Part shown: in pieces, positions 37,201 through 49,239 of the stretch
Layout: each line of letters starts with the position of its first letter
Numbering within the stretch: the first letter of the stretch is position 1
DNA from: Tetradesmus obliquus
Taxonomy: Eukaryota > Chlorophyta > Chlorophyceae > Sphaeropleales > Scenedesmaceae
Direction of reading: 5' to 3'
DNA: 64,000 nt
Assembly (NCBI GenBank): GCA_030272155.1
Contig: CP126191.1
Coordinates: forward strand, 4,858,501-4,922,500
Made by a program: the position numbers and the translations under genes
Notes under the pieces: model-generated
The model's database searches: none
Seen by the model: the letters and a program-made list of their open reading frames with translations, nothing else
Told to the model about the DNA's origin: nothing

Positions 37201-39860
37201 TGCATCCGCCTTGGCGAACAAGTATGTTTTTGAATTGCTTCCAATCTGCACAGGCATGGCTGCGCGCACCCGCAGCAGCATCTTCTGCGCCAGGAACATC
37301 TTCTCGGGGTCCACGCAGTTGCCCATGCTGCCGCGCGACAGCAGCATCACGTCGCAGTGCTCCATGATCTCGCAGTAGTTCACCAGGCCCTCCATGTTCT
37401 CGATCTTGGCGATGATCTTGGTCTCACGCATGCCGATCCTGGCGCAGCAGCATGCCAAGTGCATGATCAGACAAGTGGTCGAAAACAGCTGTGAGGTGCC
37501 AGCCCAGCTGCAGAGCATGCGTAATAGTGGCAGCAACACAGCTTTGAAGGGCCGTTGCCAATGCTTCACAACCTCACCAAGGACAACAGCATTATGAAGC
37601 ATGGCGGCTTGTCTGACGCACACGCTCCCCCACAACAAAAGCGAGCCGCATGCAACCACGGCAGCGCCCGGCCTCACTTGTCCAGGTGTGCGCGCGCATC
37701 CTTCACATCCTGCGCGCAGCGCGTGAAGCTGAGCGCCACAAAGTCGATCTTGTTGGGTTTGCCAAACTGCAGCAGCGCCTGCTTGTCGCTCTCGCTCAGG
37801 ATGGGCGCGGTGTTCTTCATGTTGCCGATGTGCACGGTCAGCTGCACGCCCTCCAGCACGCAGCTGTTCTGCACCACGCACACCGCGCTCATGTCGCTGG
37901 CGTCCACCTGCTGCACCGTGAGGTACGCGCTGGTGCTCTCGCTGCCTGCGGGCGGCGTTGCAGGGCGGCACAGCAGGCGGTGTTGCTGAGTTACAGTTCA
38001 AAATTGCTGAGTTGCAGTTCAAAACTAAACAGCTGGTTACAAGCAAAAAGAGTTGCGAGCCACACTATGGTGATCGCCAAAGCAACGGCGCCTTGGTACA
38101 AGCACGGCAGCATGGTCAGCTTGCTGGCGTGCGTTGCCAGGTTCAAAAGATAAGTGACCGCATGTCTATGGCACTGTTCTTGCAGCTGTGCACAGCTGGT
38201 GTCGCGCCTCACCTGTGAACAGGTACTGCCCCACGAAGACCGACCTGCCTGGCAGGATGCCGGTGCCTGCCAGTGATGGGTAGGCGATGGGCAGCGTGCT
38301 GCTGCTGGCCTGCTTGCTGCCGTCACATGTCAGCAGCACCGTCTGGCCTGCCTCCAGCTTGATGGGCTCGCTGGGCCTGTGCACGCAGGTGCAGGAACCA
38401 AGGACAATCTTTTATGTTTGAAGTGATGAAAACTATCTGAGTTATCAGTGTATAAGACACAGCGGTGATGCCTGGCAAGGGAGGCTGGGTAGAACAATAG
38501 CGTTTTGATCAGCACGAAGAAGAGCGGAGGCTGCATTGACATGGTTCCTGTTATCAATCGATTGCTCACTGGCTGCCTCGCCTGCCATGCTGCTGTGGTT
38601 GGCTGCAGCACTTCTCGCTGCGCACCTGTTGGTCACAACAATCTCTGGGCCCAGCGTGTCCATCATTGTTGCGCACAGCGTGCGCGTGGCCTTGGAGGCC
38701 TTGCGCAGGTTGTCGATGCTAGTCTGGTGCAGCTGCTGGTCGCCGTAGCTGAAGTCAAACCGAGCAATCTGCATGACATGAAGCAGGGACAATTAGAGTC
38801 GTCATCGCCTCCGTCATCGCCTCCAAGATGCCCGTTCAGGATTCGCTTAGCGCTGTCCTGTCATGTGCCATTGCTGCGCCCTGCTGCTGCCACCTGCTGC
38901 TGCTGGCATTATGGTGCTAACAGCCGTGCCTATTCTGCAGATTCCAGCATGTTGAAAGCCAGGTAACAGTCACCACGGCATACTGATGTCTGCTGCTGGC
39001 CCTTGCGGGGGTTGTGTCAGCTGGTGAGCGTTATGTAGCTGCTGCTCCCTAGTGTGAGCGAGCAGGCACTCACGGACATGCCAGTCCGCAACATCTGTGT
39101 GAGAGTGTCGACATCGTTTGACCTGCAAGCAGGGTAGGGCCAATGAGGTGAGCGTTCAGTGCGTTCAAACATGAATCTAGCCAGTTTCGCGGCGGACGTC
39201 GCACTGCAAGCACTCACACTGGCCCAATTGTACAAACTAGCTTTGTTGAAGGTGGTACAGTGAAATGGGGGTCCTCCTGCGGGCACACGGGAAAAGGCGT
39301 CAGCAGCTGTCGTGGCAACTAGCTGCTGGGCAGGCACATTTTCAACTTTCGGGCACCTCTAGCAGTGATGGTAGGGTAAGAGTAGTTTTAAAGTAGGTGC
39401 GGCCCAGGACACCAGGCATCTTGGCTGCAACTGGAATCGGTCGGTGGCTGGGCCCCTTACGCGTTGATATGGCAATCGTAATAGTTTAGCACGCGAAAAT
39501 CGGGGCTCAGCAACCCCTCACACGGCTGGGTGGCTTACTCGTAGGGCCAGCGTGTTTTGCAAGCACGAGTGGGTTCTGCAGGACAACATGTGAATCTCTC
39601 TTACATCGCAGTCTACTCTACAACGTTGACTAAATAACACAGTCGGTTTTTCTGCAATTAATTTGACCTCAAAGTGCTCTGCAGACACTCATGATCACCT
39701 AGCACAGGTGGCAGCAGCAACAGCGGCAGCACTGGCAGTAATACAGCAAACGCTCACTCCCGCACTCTGCCAGGCAGCTTACACATACAAAACCCTCATC
39801 TGATGTTGCTGAGGCACGCAGCAGGGGCGCTGCAAGTTCAGCGCCCGACACAGTGCCCAT
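34269..39860 (-). CDS. Divergent pyruvate kinase
   Basis: Pyruvate kinase fold, normally transferring phosphate from PEP to ADP. Fourteen exons (39783-39860, 39218-39276, 39074-39122, 38626-38768, 38213-38376, 37678-37945, 37270-37438, 36801-36891, 36466-36578, 36223-36309, 35762-35893, 35215-35328, 34783-34941, 34269-34508) join in phase to 621 residues. Marks: STKLVCTIGP, LRTGMSIARFDFSYGD, DTLGPEI, AKIENMEGLVNY, PRPTRAEATDVAN, VTGRTARLIAKYRP. Lys and Glu of KIEN and the Thr of VTRVVDTM are kept. The metal-binding Asp of the usual ARGDLG is Ser (SRGSMG), Lys of DTKGPE is Leu, and NFSHG has become DFSYG. Catalysis is therefore uncertain. Exon 1 (MGTVSGAELAAPLLRAS) and the donor of exon 12 are less sure than the rest. 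Confidence 0.88.
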
Positions 39861-39926
39861 GCAACACCAACGTTACATGCGCCAGGCAAGTCCTGCTAGC
39901 GCGCAGAGGTGTTGCCACTGCCTGCA

Positions 39927-41554
39927 TGCATGGTTTTTCCATTTAAAATGATATATTGCACATGCCTATGCAGGTGGCGCTCTCGTAGGCAGCAGCCGCA
40001 ACACCTACAACAGGTCCACCTCGGCCAACGCCCTGCCACATGTGCAGCAGCGGTGCAGGACGAGGCGGGTGTGAGCTACGACTGGTCATGGAGCCCAGGC
40101 AAGAGCAGCCTGCCTGAGCAGTCCCCTTTTGATGCACAGCACGCCATACCTGAGCAGCTTACACTGCAGGTACGGCTTGGGTGACCAGCACAGTGTGGCA
40201 GTGCCAAGCGGGTGACGACAAGCAGCAGCCTAGCACTGCAGCAGCCAGTGGTCACCAAGCATCAGCAGCCTACCACAGCAGCTGCCAGCATGAATAGCTA
40301 GCTCCAGACCTGGCGCTCCTTCCTCCAGCACATGGTTGTTTCAGACATCAAGTTAATGCCAAAAGTAGGGACTCGTGTTACTAGGCCCAGCACAAAGAAG
40401 CCTGCAAGGTTTCATGTCAAAGATCAGCGCACATGGTGGTGCGCTGACCAACTGCACCTACCCTGGTATGGCAGATTGTGGAACATGCGGAGCATGCAGT
40501 AACGTCACCACATTACATACACCTGGTTTGGCATCAGTTGGTCACTTAGCTGTTATGTCTTGTTGGTGCCGCTGTGGTGCTGGCCCTGCAGGATTTGCTA
40601 GCACTGCTCAGTGCAGCCGCAGCAGATGACGACAGCAGTGAGCCACCTTCGGAGGCCTGGGTGCAGCAGCTGACAGCACGGGCAGCGCCGCTGCTGCAGC
40701 AGCTGCAGGCACCGCAGGCTTGTCAGGTCGTGCAGCAGCTCTCTCAGCTGGATTACACACCAGGCGAGCAGTGGATGGGCGCAGTGATGCAGCAGCTGTG
40801 CAGCCAGCTGCAGGGGCTCACTCCTCAGCAGCTGTCGGGGCTCATGTGGTCGCTGAGCAACCTGCGGTACACGCCTGTGCAGCAGCACTGGGCAGCGCTG
40901 CTGTCGGCAGGGCAGTCCTGCTTGCAGGACTTCTATGGTCCTGACCTGGCTTACTTCCTGTGTGCAGCTGGCAGCATATACGCTAACAACAACAGCAGCT
41001 TTGACCTTGAGACTGGTGCGCGCCAGCAGCCAGGTGAGGCCACAGACATTGACGCCGGCAGCGGCGACGCAGGAACCTGGTTGCTGAACTACGGCGCCGC
41101 TGTCAGTGATGCACAGCAGTTAGCTCAAGCAGCGGCACGCCCACCAACAGCAGCAGGGGCAGCAACGCAGATAAGGCTGACGCTGCCCGACGGCTGGCAG
41201 GCTGCTGTTGCTGAGGAGGCAGAGTACCAGGTCACTGAGTTTGTTGGTGACCTGGGAGCCTTTGACCTGGCTCGGCTTGCAGCAGGCTTGGCTGACCTAG
41301 GGGTGACGCCCAGCAGCAGCTTGCAGGAGAGGCTGCTGAAGGCCGTGTACATGCGTACACGCACCATGGAGGAGAAGGGGGCCGTGGACTTTGCGCTGGC
41401 AAAGCTTGATGCCAAGGGCAAGCGCAGCATGCACTACGATCCGCGCTGGACGCACGAGGAGCTGAAGTGGCTGCCGCGCCGCGAGCGCGACAAGCGGCGC
41501 ATCCTGAGCGAGGGCTGGTACCGCACGCAGTGGGGTGGGTGGAAGTCGGGATGA
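39927..41554 (+). CDS. Helical-repeat protein, possible organelle RNA factor
   Basis: Two exons, 39927-40169 and 40592-41554 (401 residues from the Met at 39927). The N terminus is basic and Gln-rich and could be a transit peptide. The middle contains repeating amphipathic helices such as LTPQQLSGLMWSLSNLRYTP and LARLAAGLADLGVTP, which resemble the repeats of FASTK/OPR/HPR RNA-binding proteins; this is pattern-level inference. The C terminus is strongly charged (HEELKWLPRRERDKRRI) and ends YRTQWGGWKSG. No RAP domain is evident. The first exon is tentative, because its Met lies only 66 bases from the pyruvate kinase start on the other strand and a CAG just before its body could instead be an acceptor. 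Confidence 0.6.
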
Positions 41555-42354
41555 TGGCATGAGGCAGACGCAAGACGCTGGATCGCTGGTTGGGCTTCTA
41601 GCAAGCTGCAGATGCATCAGCGTAGCAGTGTGGCTGCTGCTGTGTGTTTCAGTGCCGCTGTTGCATTGTCAGCTGTGAGCCAGCTGTACAGGCTCTTGGA
41701 CCTGCTGTGATGTAGTCAGGCTGTGCGGGGTCAGCGGCTTGAGCTTGAGGCATAGGATGACCTGGAGGCTTTGGACATCATTTTGTTCTGTGGAGTACAA
41801 TTGCCATGCGGTTGTCGAGCTTCATTAGCATCCATATCAGTTGCTGGTACTCGTTGTCCTGGTCGAGTGTATGCCCCCATGGTTGTGTCGGGATAAGTTC
41901 AGTCACTGGGAGTTACTCGGTGACGCTCTTGATCGGAAGGACCTGCACATTGGGTGCAAGATCCCTCGTTTGTGTTTTGCACAAGCGGACCCATTGATAT
42001 GGTTGTCAGCTATCGCTGATGCTGACGGTAACCAGCCTGGCAGGTGCCAACGTGCGAGGACTGGTCGGTCAACCCTAGTTTGAGCTCGGGACCAACCTGT
42101 TGTGCACGTCAACTAGCTGGAAATCAATGTGAAATTTCTCATTCAGTTGGCTTCTCACAATATTCTGGACGGACTCACACATCATCGTGTGTAAACTCGT
42201 TTTCCCCACGCCATTTATCAACACGCATCGTGGCACTGCACTGCCATCTCTGCTGATGTGTTTGTAAAACACAATACATCATCTTTAGGTGTTGAAACCT
42301 GCTAGTTGGCTGCTGAGGCTTGCCCATGGCCTCAGCTGCCAGTGCTGCAGCAGT
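41555..42354. other. Intergenic stretch with a P-loop-like minus-strand fragment
   Basis: Lies between two plus-strand genes and so holds a 3' untranslated region and the kinase promoter. Bases 41760-42300 are AT-richer and less repetitive than the surroundings, and on the minus strand include the fragment listed at 42075-42272. Confidence 0.4.
42075..42272 (-). pseudogene. P-loop ATPase-like ORF fragment
   Basis: A minus-strand open frame of about 65 codons without an ATG start. It reads AVPRCVLINGVGKTSLHTMM, where NGVGKTS resembles a Walker A loop after a hydrophobic strand, followed by NEKFHIDFQLVDVHNRLVP. Codon use (AAA, TTT, ATT, TTA) differs from that of the host genes. No Walker B motif or continuation was found in neighbouring frames. 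It may be the relic of a mobile element or of a STAND/AAA-type gene; chance cannot be excluded. Confidence 0.3.
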
Positions 42355-45052
42355 ATGGGCAGCAATGTCAGCAGGCAGCGTCAGGAGGGCGCACACAGGA
42401 GGCTGCGCATAGCAGGCAAACACCAGACACGCTTTCAACATGCTCGACAGCAGCTTTGTGCGTTCTCTTTCAGGTCCAGCAAGGTTCATGCTGAGTCCGC
42501 ATGCAGCAGACACAGTAGCAACAGCAGCATCCGCAGTGGCATCATGTCATCATTTCGATGGGGCAGCAGACCAACAGACACTGATGCACAGGAGGTAGTG
42601 CAGTCAGCAGCAGATGCAGCTGTACAAGTTGAGTCTTGGGAGCTGACCGCTGGGCCAGCAGCAATGCCTGGCCCACCAGGCAAATGGAAGAAGGGCGAGT
42701 GCATCGGCACTGGCGCGTTTGGCCATGTGTACCTGGGCCTCAACTGCAGCACGGGAGAGCTATTGGCAGTCAAGGAGGTGACAATGTGCATACGTGACAA
42801 CCAGCATCAGCAGGAAGCATGGCAGCAGCTTGAGCAAGAGGTGAGCGGGGATGTAAACGTATCACATGCTTGTCGCTGCTGATGGCACAACATCGCCTTC
42901 TGCCTGTGAACAAGCACAGCCAGCACTTAACGGCTGTTCAGCCTGCAGCCACTACTGTTTCTCCAGTAAAAAAACACTGACGTCTACGCTGGCAACAGCG
43001 ATAGCAGCAGGGTCCATAGTTCGTGTCAAACACCACCCATCTATTGTGCATGCACCCGCCGCCACCTGCCTTGCAGCTGGCCGTGTTGAGCTCGCTGTCG
43101 CACCCCAACATTGTGCGCTGCTACGGCACTGCACGAGAAGGACCCTCGCTGCTGATTTTCCTGGAGTACGTGCCGGTGAGCAGCGCACTGTACTGTATGG
43201 CTGAGCAGCGCCAGCTATGCACTGACATGCATGGCGACATTTCAGAGAACAGCAGCAGCAGCCTGGAGTTGTGCACTCTTACACTGCTGTCCCACTGCAC
43301 CATGAGGTTTGATGCCAGCTAGCAGAAGCTGAGTACTGCAAAGCAATAGGTGTTGAGCTGCTGGAATGTGCGCGCTGTGCAGGGGGGCTCACTTGCATCA
43401 CTGGTTGCCAAATTTGGGCCTCTGGATGAGGCTGTCATCAGAACATACACACGGCAGCTGCTGTCAGGTCGGTACATGTGCTGTGCAGCAAAGACCTGCT
43501 GCAGCAGTGGTGCCTCTAGGTAACAGAGCCACATGCAAGCTGGTACACTATCAGCTGCTGCCACAACTTGGGTTTGGGGCTGCCAGCTGCAGCAGCAAGG
43601 TAAGCACGGGGAGCAACTGCATGTAGACGCCAGGGCTGTGGCAGATGTTGTTTGACACACTCAGCAAACTCCTCTCCTGCAGCTTGCTGCATGTGACACG
43701 TCTGCAGCGTCACTGCTTGGTGGCTGGCTCCTGCCCTTGCTGCAGGCCTGGCGTACCTGCATGCGCTGCGCACCATCCACCGCGACATCAAGTGCGCCAA
43801 CCTGCTGCTGGACAAGGAGGGAGTCATCAAGCTGGCAGACCTGGGCATGGCCAAGCAGCTGGTGGAGGCGGTCTCAGTCACGCAATCCTTCAAGGGCAGC
43901 GCCTTCTGGATGGTGAGGACGCTGGCATGAGGCTATATCGGCTGACTATTGCAGCAGCACAGTGGGAGTGCTGGCAGGCGGTGGGCTGCTGCTTGTGCAT
44001 GTGCAGTTGCGGGCAGCCTGCAAGACGGATTGAAGCTTGCTTCAGCCAGCTTGTGCGGAGCAGCAGGCAAGGCTTGTGATGCAACACTGCAGTGCTGCTC
44101 GCTGCTGAACATGTCTGACTGGCCACTGTGTAAAATGACAGTTTTGTGTGCTGCCTGCTGTTGCTGTGTACATTATGGGTGCCTTGCAGGCGCCTGAGGT
44201 GGTGAGGCAGCAAGGCCACGGGCCAGCAGCAGACATCTGGTCAGTGGGGTGCACGGTGCTGGAGATGGCCACAGGGAAGCCACCATGGCATGAGTGCACC
44301 AGCCAGGTGAGATGCTGCCGCAACAGCAGACACCGCGAAACACGCTGCACACAGCAACCCATGCGTGCGGCGTTATTGTCTTGCAAGCATACAAGCAGCT
44401 GCAGCTTGAACCTTGCTGCAGCATTCATTATAACTGTGCGTGCGTGTGATTGCAGGTGCAGGCCATCTACAAGATTGCCAGCAGCAATGAGTCGCCTGCA
44501 GCCCCGGACAACCTATCACCTACAGCTGCAAGCTTTTTGCAGCTGTGCCTGCATCGGGATCCAGCGATGCGGCCAAGTGCGCAGCAGCTGCTGCAGCACC
44601 CATTTGTGGCTGGCGCTGATGTGCACATTCCGCCTTGCCCTCTGCTGCAGCAGCAGCGGCAACAGCAGCAGCGGCAGCAGCAGCAGTCAGGGCTGGCGCT
44701 GATGGCAGGGGATTGCTTGGATGAGGTTGGTGCAGATGCAGCCGCAGCAGCAGCTTGCATGAAACGTAGCAGTAGAGGGGCAGCCAGTAGGTGGGACCAG
44801 CAGCAGCTTGTGCAGTGGCAGAGGAACGTCTCTCCTAAAAGAACGCGCACCACATCAGCAACAGGAGGGCGCGCAGCAGGAAACGGGGCACAATCAGCGG
44901 GTGTCAGCAGGCAGCAAAGCAGCAATGGCTGGAAGCCTGCAGGCGCGGCAGCCATTGCAGCAGCAGCTGCTGCACCAGGCAGCTTTAGGCAGCTGCAATC
45001 TAGGCTAGTCGGGTGTGAAGCGAGTGCAGCAGGTGGCGCTGCATGCAGCTGA
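42355..45052 (+). CDS. MAP3K-like serine/threonine kinase
   Basis: STE11/MEKK-type protein kinase. Six exons: 42355-42840, 43077-43175, 43383-43467, 43746-43912, 44190-44306 and 44456-45052, in phase (516 residues). The kinase domain covers about residues 110-355: glycine loop [16 protein letters not shown] lysine, [21 protein letters not shown], the metal loop as DLG (LADLGMAK) instead of DFG, the activation end SAFWMAPEVV, DIWSVGC and [12 protein letters not shown]. The C-terminal 160 residues are Gln/Ala-rich and lack a known domain. The start is uncertain: Met 42355 is the first in frame, 42544 is an alternative, and TTTCAG at 42467-42472 could be an acceptor for an unseen upstream exon. 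Substrates are presumably MAP2Ks. Confidence 0.88.
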
Positions 45053-45589
45053 CAGCGTGTACAGATTACCGGATCACCTGAATTGGATGCAGACTAAGCA
45101 GACGTTGTCCACAGTTGCTCCTTGATTTCACCTGTTTGCTATTGTACATATGTGTGCAGCATACGCGGCACGCAAATTCGTGCATGCCACCCCTGGAACG
45201 ATTGTGGTGGCAGGCTGTCTTCCCACATTCAGATGCGCAATAGCGTAGTTCCTGATAGCCTGGCCCTGCTAGGCCTGACAAGTACTGTGTAGTGTGCCGC
45301 CACTTTGTTACAAAGGTTGTGATGGGCACATCAAGCATGTTCTTATGTGATGGCTTTGGCGTGGGCTTGATTCACTACCGTGCTGCAGTGTGGGCTGTCA
45401 GCAGGGGCTCTGCTGCAGGGTCTAGGTGACAATGACAGCTCTGGTCACGTGATGCACAAAGCGGTGTAACTGGCAGGTGTCGACTTCACGTGCATGGTTT
45501 CACGCGCTGGACCAAGAAAGCATCGCTGAGAGGCTTGCTTTTAAACATACGGTGTACTGCACTGCACGTTCACGGCCGAAACATACACG
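45053..45589. other. Intergenic stretch, kinase to SET gene
   Basis: 3' untranslated region of the kinase gene and 5' region of the SET gene. A TGTAA at 45465-45469 may be the kinase poly(A) signal, about 410 bases past its stop. No coding motif was recognised. Confidence 0.4.
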
Positions 45590-48500
45590 ATGCTGTCAGG
45601 ACGCTCATTGCGTTTGCAAACACTGCAAACTCATCAAAGGAGCCCATGTAGTTCGTTCAAGCACAGATCGTTCAACCGGCAATGTCATGTAGCTGTAGCA
45701 GCAGAACACAACGCTGTTGTCCCTGACTTGCAGCAGCAGTTTGCTGACCTTAGCAGTCTGTTGTCTCCAGAATGCCTAGTAAGAGCAGACTACACCCAAT
45801 TGGGGCGGGGACTGGTTGCCAAACAGGACATACCACAAGGCAGCCGGGTGCTCAGCATAGATGTGTTCAACCTGCTGTGCGTCACAGATGAGCCGCTCAG
45901 GACCAACGCTTTTGGCTCAGCAGCGCAGTCAGACTGGCAGATGCTTCATGGAGACCTGCCACCGCAGCTGGCTGCGTACTTGATGTCAAGTGAGTTGGGA
46001 GCGTCCTGGTCACACCAGCCTGATCGTGAGCCAGCTGCCCAAAACAGAACATGCAGCCCACTCACCATGCAAGCTGTGCTTGCCTAACTGTGCATGCTGG
46101 TATGCTGGCAGGTCTAAAATGGTGTCAGTCCGTTATTATTTTGCATCAGCCCTACCTTGTATTGGCCTTGCAGCTTCTCAAGCCCTGGCTGCGATTGGCT
46201 GCAGGTAGAGGCGACTGGTTCAAGCGCCTGGTGTGCTGGCTGCTGTGGCTGTCCAGGCACGGCAGCGGCATCTGGCCGCTGTACATGCAGCTGCTGCCGC
46301 GTGAGGAGGAGATGTGCAGCTTGATGAACTTCGCACCTGAGGAGCGCTCTGAACTTCAGTGTCCTGACATGGAGGCACTGGCCGAGAAGGTGGGCGCTGC
46401 CATGCACTGCCTGCATCCTACCCCAGGGTTTGCTGTTGGTGTAATAGGTTGCAACTGAGTACGGTAACCTGAGGGTTACCGTGAATGATGTGTGCACCAG
46501 ACTCCCAGCCTATCTGCTAGTATGCCTCAAACCCTGGACGCCTGCTCATGCTGTTGCTCTGGTAGTCAGCTACTGCCTACTTGCAGGACACATCATTTAC
46601 CAGGTCCGTACCGACTAACAGTATGTGCGCATGCCGCCACCACCGTTACTGCTGCTGCTGCTGCTGCTGTGCTGCCGCTGCTGCCGTGCTGCTTGTGCAG
46701 GAGCGCAGCGCCATCCAGGGCCTGCACGACACTGTGTTCAGCAGCAGCACCGGGGAGCTGGCAGCGCTGGACCTCGCGCCTGAGTTCAAGCACACGCTGT
46801 GGGCAGCATGCATGGTCAACAGCCGCTGCTTCAGTGACAATGTGGGTGCATGGGTGCATGGTGTGCCTGCGCATGCGGCTATGTGCCATGCATGTCAGGG
46901 CTGCGGCCTGGTTTGAGAGGGCATGCATGTAGTTTGAAAGTAATGTTGCATTGTGAAGCCTTGCAACAATATTGTGAAGCCTTGCATTGCTTGCGAACTG
47001 TACACAATGAGACACACCCCAGGAACCTGTCACCAGAGCCTCGTTATTGCTCTCAGAACTGTATACTGCACACGCTGCACAATCGTCTGCGCCGGAGTGC
47101 AGCGCCATACTTGTCGCCCATTTCTTGCAGGACATGGGGGTCAAGTATGACGGCTGCACTCCGCTGAAGACGTTTGTGCAGCGTGTGCAGCGAACATTGC
47201 AGCGCATGAGGGAGCTGACGACACTTCTAGCCAGCTTCATCCTCACGAGGAGCAGATCAGCACCTTAGTAAGCAGCCGCAACCATGTAAGCAGAGTTCAG
47301 GGCACAGCAGTGCAGCAGTCATTTAGAATACAGCAATGTCAGGGCACAGCACAGTACATGCAGCTATGTGGGGATTCATCACTGCAAGCATCTCAGTCCA
47401 CAGTTTGACCTCTGTAGCATCGTCCGCTTCGGCAAGCAACCTCCAAGCCCTTCTACTGCGCTGCTTCCCTGGCTTGCTGCTGCGCTTGCATGCACCGCAG
47501 GTGGGACGTGAGGCGCTGTCGCTTATGGTGCCGTGCGCAGACATGGCCAACCACGGCATGCAGCCCAACGCAGCCTACAAACTGGAGCCAGACAGCCAGA
47601 GCTTCAGCATCACAACCACAGAGGTGGGGAGGCAGGCACATTCAGCAGCTACGCAGCGTGTCAGCCGCCACAGCTGCTCCTCTACAGCTGCGGTTGCTGC
47701 TGGCTGATTGATAAAGCCGGCAGCAGAGCTGGCTGGGCCCTACCTCAGCAGGACAGCTTGGTGTCCGTGCCAGGCGACCAACACAGCACGGCACTGCTAC
47801 CTTTTACATTTCTGGAACTTCAGACTGGCTGCTGAGCATCCCTGTTGCTGCTCATCCTCGCTGCGCTGCTGTGCTGCTGCTGTTTGCCTTGTCCCTGCAG
47901 GATGTGCCTGCAGGGGCCGAGCTGCTCATCTCCTACCTGGGCAGCCAGCCCAGCAAGGGCAGCGCTGCACTCATGAAAGACTACGGCTTCGTGCTGCCAG
48001 GCAACATCAACGACAGCATCGCATTTGCACCAGCAGGTGAGGCCGCTGCAGCTGCTGCTGCATGCTGCATGCTCTACAGCTGTCCTGCCAGAGTTGCTGG
48101 AAGTAGCTGCTGGTGATGACTCTCCAGTCGCGTCGTGTGAAGATTTCTGAGCTGGGGTGAGCTGTGGCTGCAGAGATGATGCATCTGCGCAACCCCAGTG
48201 CTGACATGTGCTACACTGTGCTGCCTGCTGTTGCAGGACCAACGCCACTGCTGAATGCAGCTCAGTTGCTTGATGCAGCAGCACAGAGTTTGCCCTTAGA
48301 CAGCAGCAGCAGCAGCAGCAGCACAGCTTCAGATGAGGCTGTGCACAGGCGGCGGCAGCAGGCAGTGATGAAGTCGCTGAAGCCGTTTGTGGCACTGGGT
48401 GACAGCATGGGGCAGGGGCCGCCAGGCAATGCAGCAGAGCAGCAGCAGCTGGCAACGGCCCTGGTGCAGCAGTGCCAGGAGCAGCTGGACAGGTGAGGTC

Positions 48501-49051
48501 CCCTGGCCATGCAGCTTTCCACTTTCCATAACATCAAGCACTGGGAAGTTTGTTTACAATGCATACACGCACGGCATAACACATGTGTTGCATGTCCTCA
48601 AAGTCTGCTGATTTTTTTTTTGCCTTTTTGCAGTTGGTGCAGCATCCACACGTTGGGATGTGTGCGCAACTTGTTTTGCATCAAACCCTGCCTCACTGGG
48701 CGACTGGCACTGCCTGCACTGTGGCAGAGAACGCAGATCGCTGTGCTCACCGTTTGCTGTTCAGCAGTCACTGCGATACGGTATCGCCGAGTTGGCAATG
48801 TCAGCCAACCAGAATGTAACAGCCAACTCTGCCGCGCCTGAGTGCAAATGCCCACTCTTCTGCCTGCTGCACACTGCCTCCGTGCCACCCGCAGGCATGC
48901 CACCAGCATACAGCAGGATGAGCAGCTGCTGGCTGCTGTCAGCAAGCTTGGCCCGCGGCTGCATGCAGCTGTGCAGGCTCGCTTGGAGCGCAAGTGGTTG
49001 TTGGCAACAGCACAGCAGATGCTGACACTGTATGCTAGCAGACTCAGCTAA
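45590..49051 (+). CDS. SET-domain protein methyltransferase (LSMT/SETD-like)
   Basis: Protein lysine (or histidine) methyltransferase of the Rubisco-LSMT/SETD3/SETD6 type. Seven exons: 45590-45989, 46205-46389, 46701-46841, 47501-47623, 47901-48036, 48237-48492 and 48895-49051 (465 residues), in phase. The SET domain starts near residue 70 (LGRGLVAKQDIPQGSRVLSI), passes through GSGIWPLYMQLLP and AACMVNSRCF, and carries VPCADMANHGMQPNA (the NH of the AdoMet site) and AELLISYLG with DYGFV. The C-terminal part, with RHATSIQQDEQLLAA, corresponds to the helical substrate-binding lobe. The N terminus (MLSGRSLRLQTLQTHQRS) is basic and Ser-rich, so plastid or mitochondrial targeting is possible. The substrate is unknown. 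Confidence 0.85.
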
Positions 49052-49100
49052 CAGTGCGCGCATTGGTGGTGTGGTCTAGGCTTGAATGATTGTGCACAAT

Positions 49101-49164
49101 CACGTGGTTGCACCCAAAACTGGCGGTGGTTGCAACCACGTGGTTGCACCCAAAACTGGCGGTG
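49101..49164 (+). repeat. 28-bp direct repeat, two copies
   Basis: The unit beginning CACGTGGTTGCACCCAAAAC occurs at 49101-49128 and 49137-49164, identical, separated by 8 bases. Each copy starts with the palindrome CACGTG. Confidence 0.93.
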
Positions 49165-49234
49165 TGCTGCAGCTGCGCAACTGCAGCAGATCTGCTGCAG
49201 CAGCTCTGGGTTTCGAGTACTGGCGGCAGCAGCC

Positions 49235-49239
49235 TGTAA
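49235..49239 (+). terminator. Probable poly(A) signal of the SET gene (UGUAA)
   Basis: TGTAA about 185 bases past the stop codon. Confidence 0.5.

Noticed and set aside
47131..47270. Possible extra SET-gene exon after the acceptor TTTCTTGCAG (reads DMGVKYDGCTPLK...)
   Set aside because: The exons on either side join in phase with the normal family spacing (SRCF to VPCADMANH), and no clear donor ends this segment.
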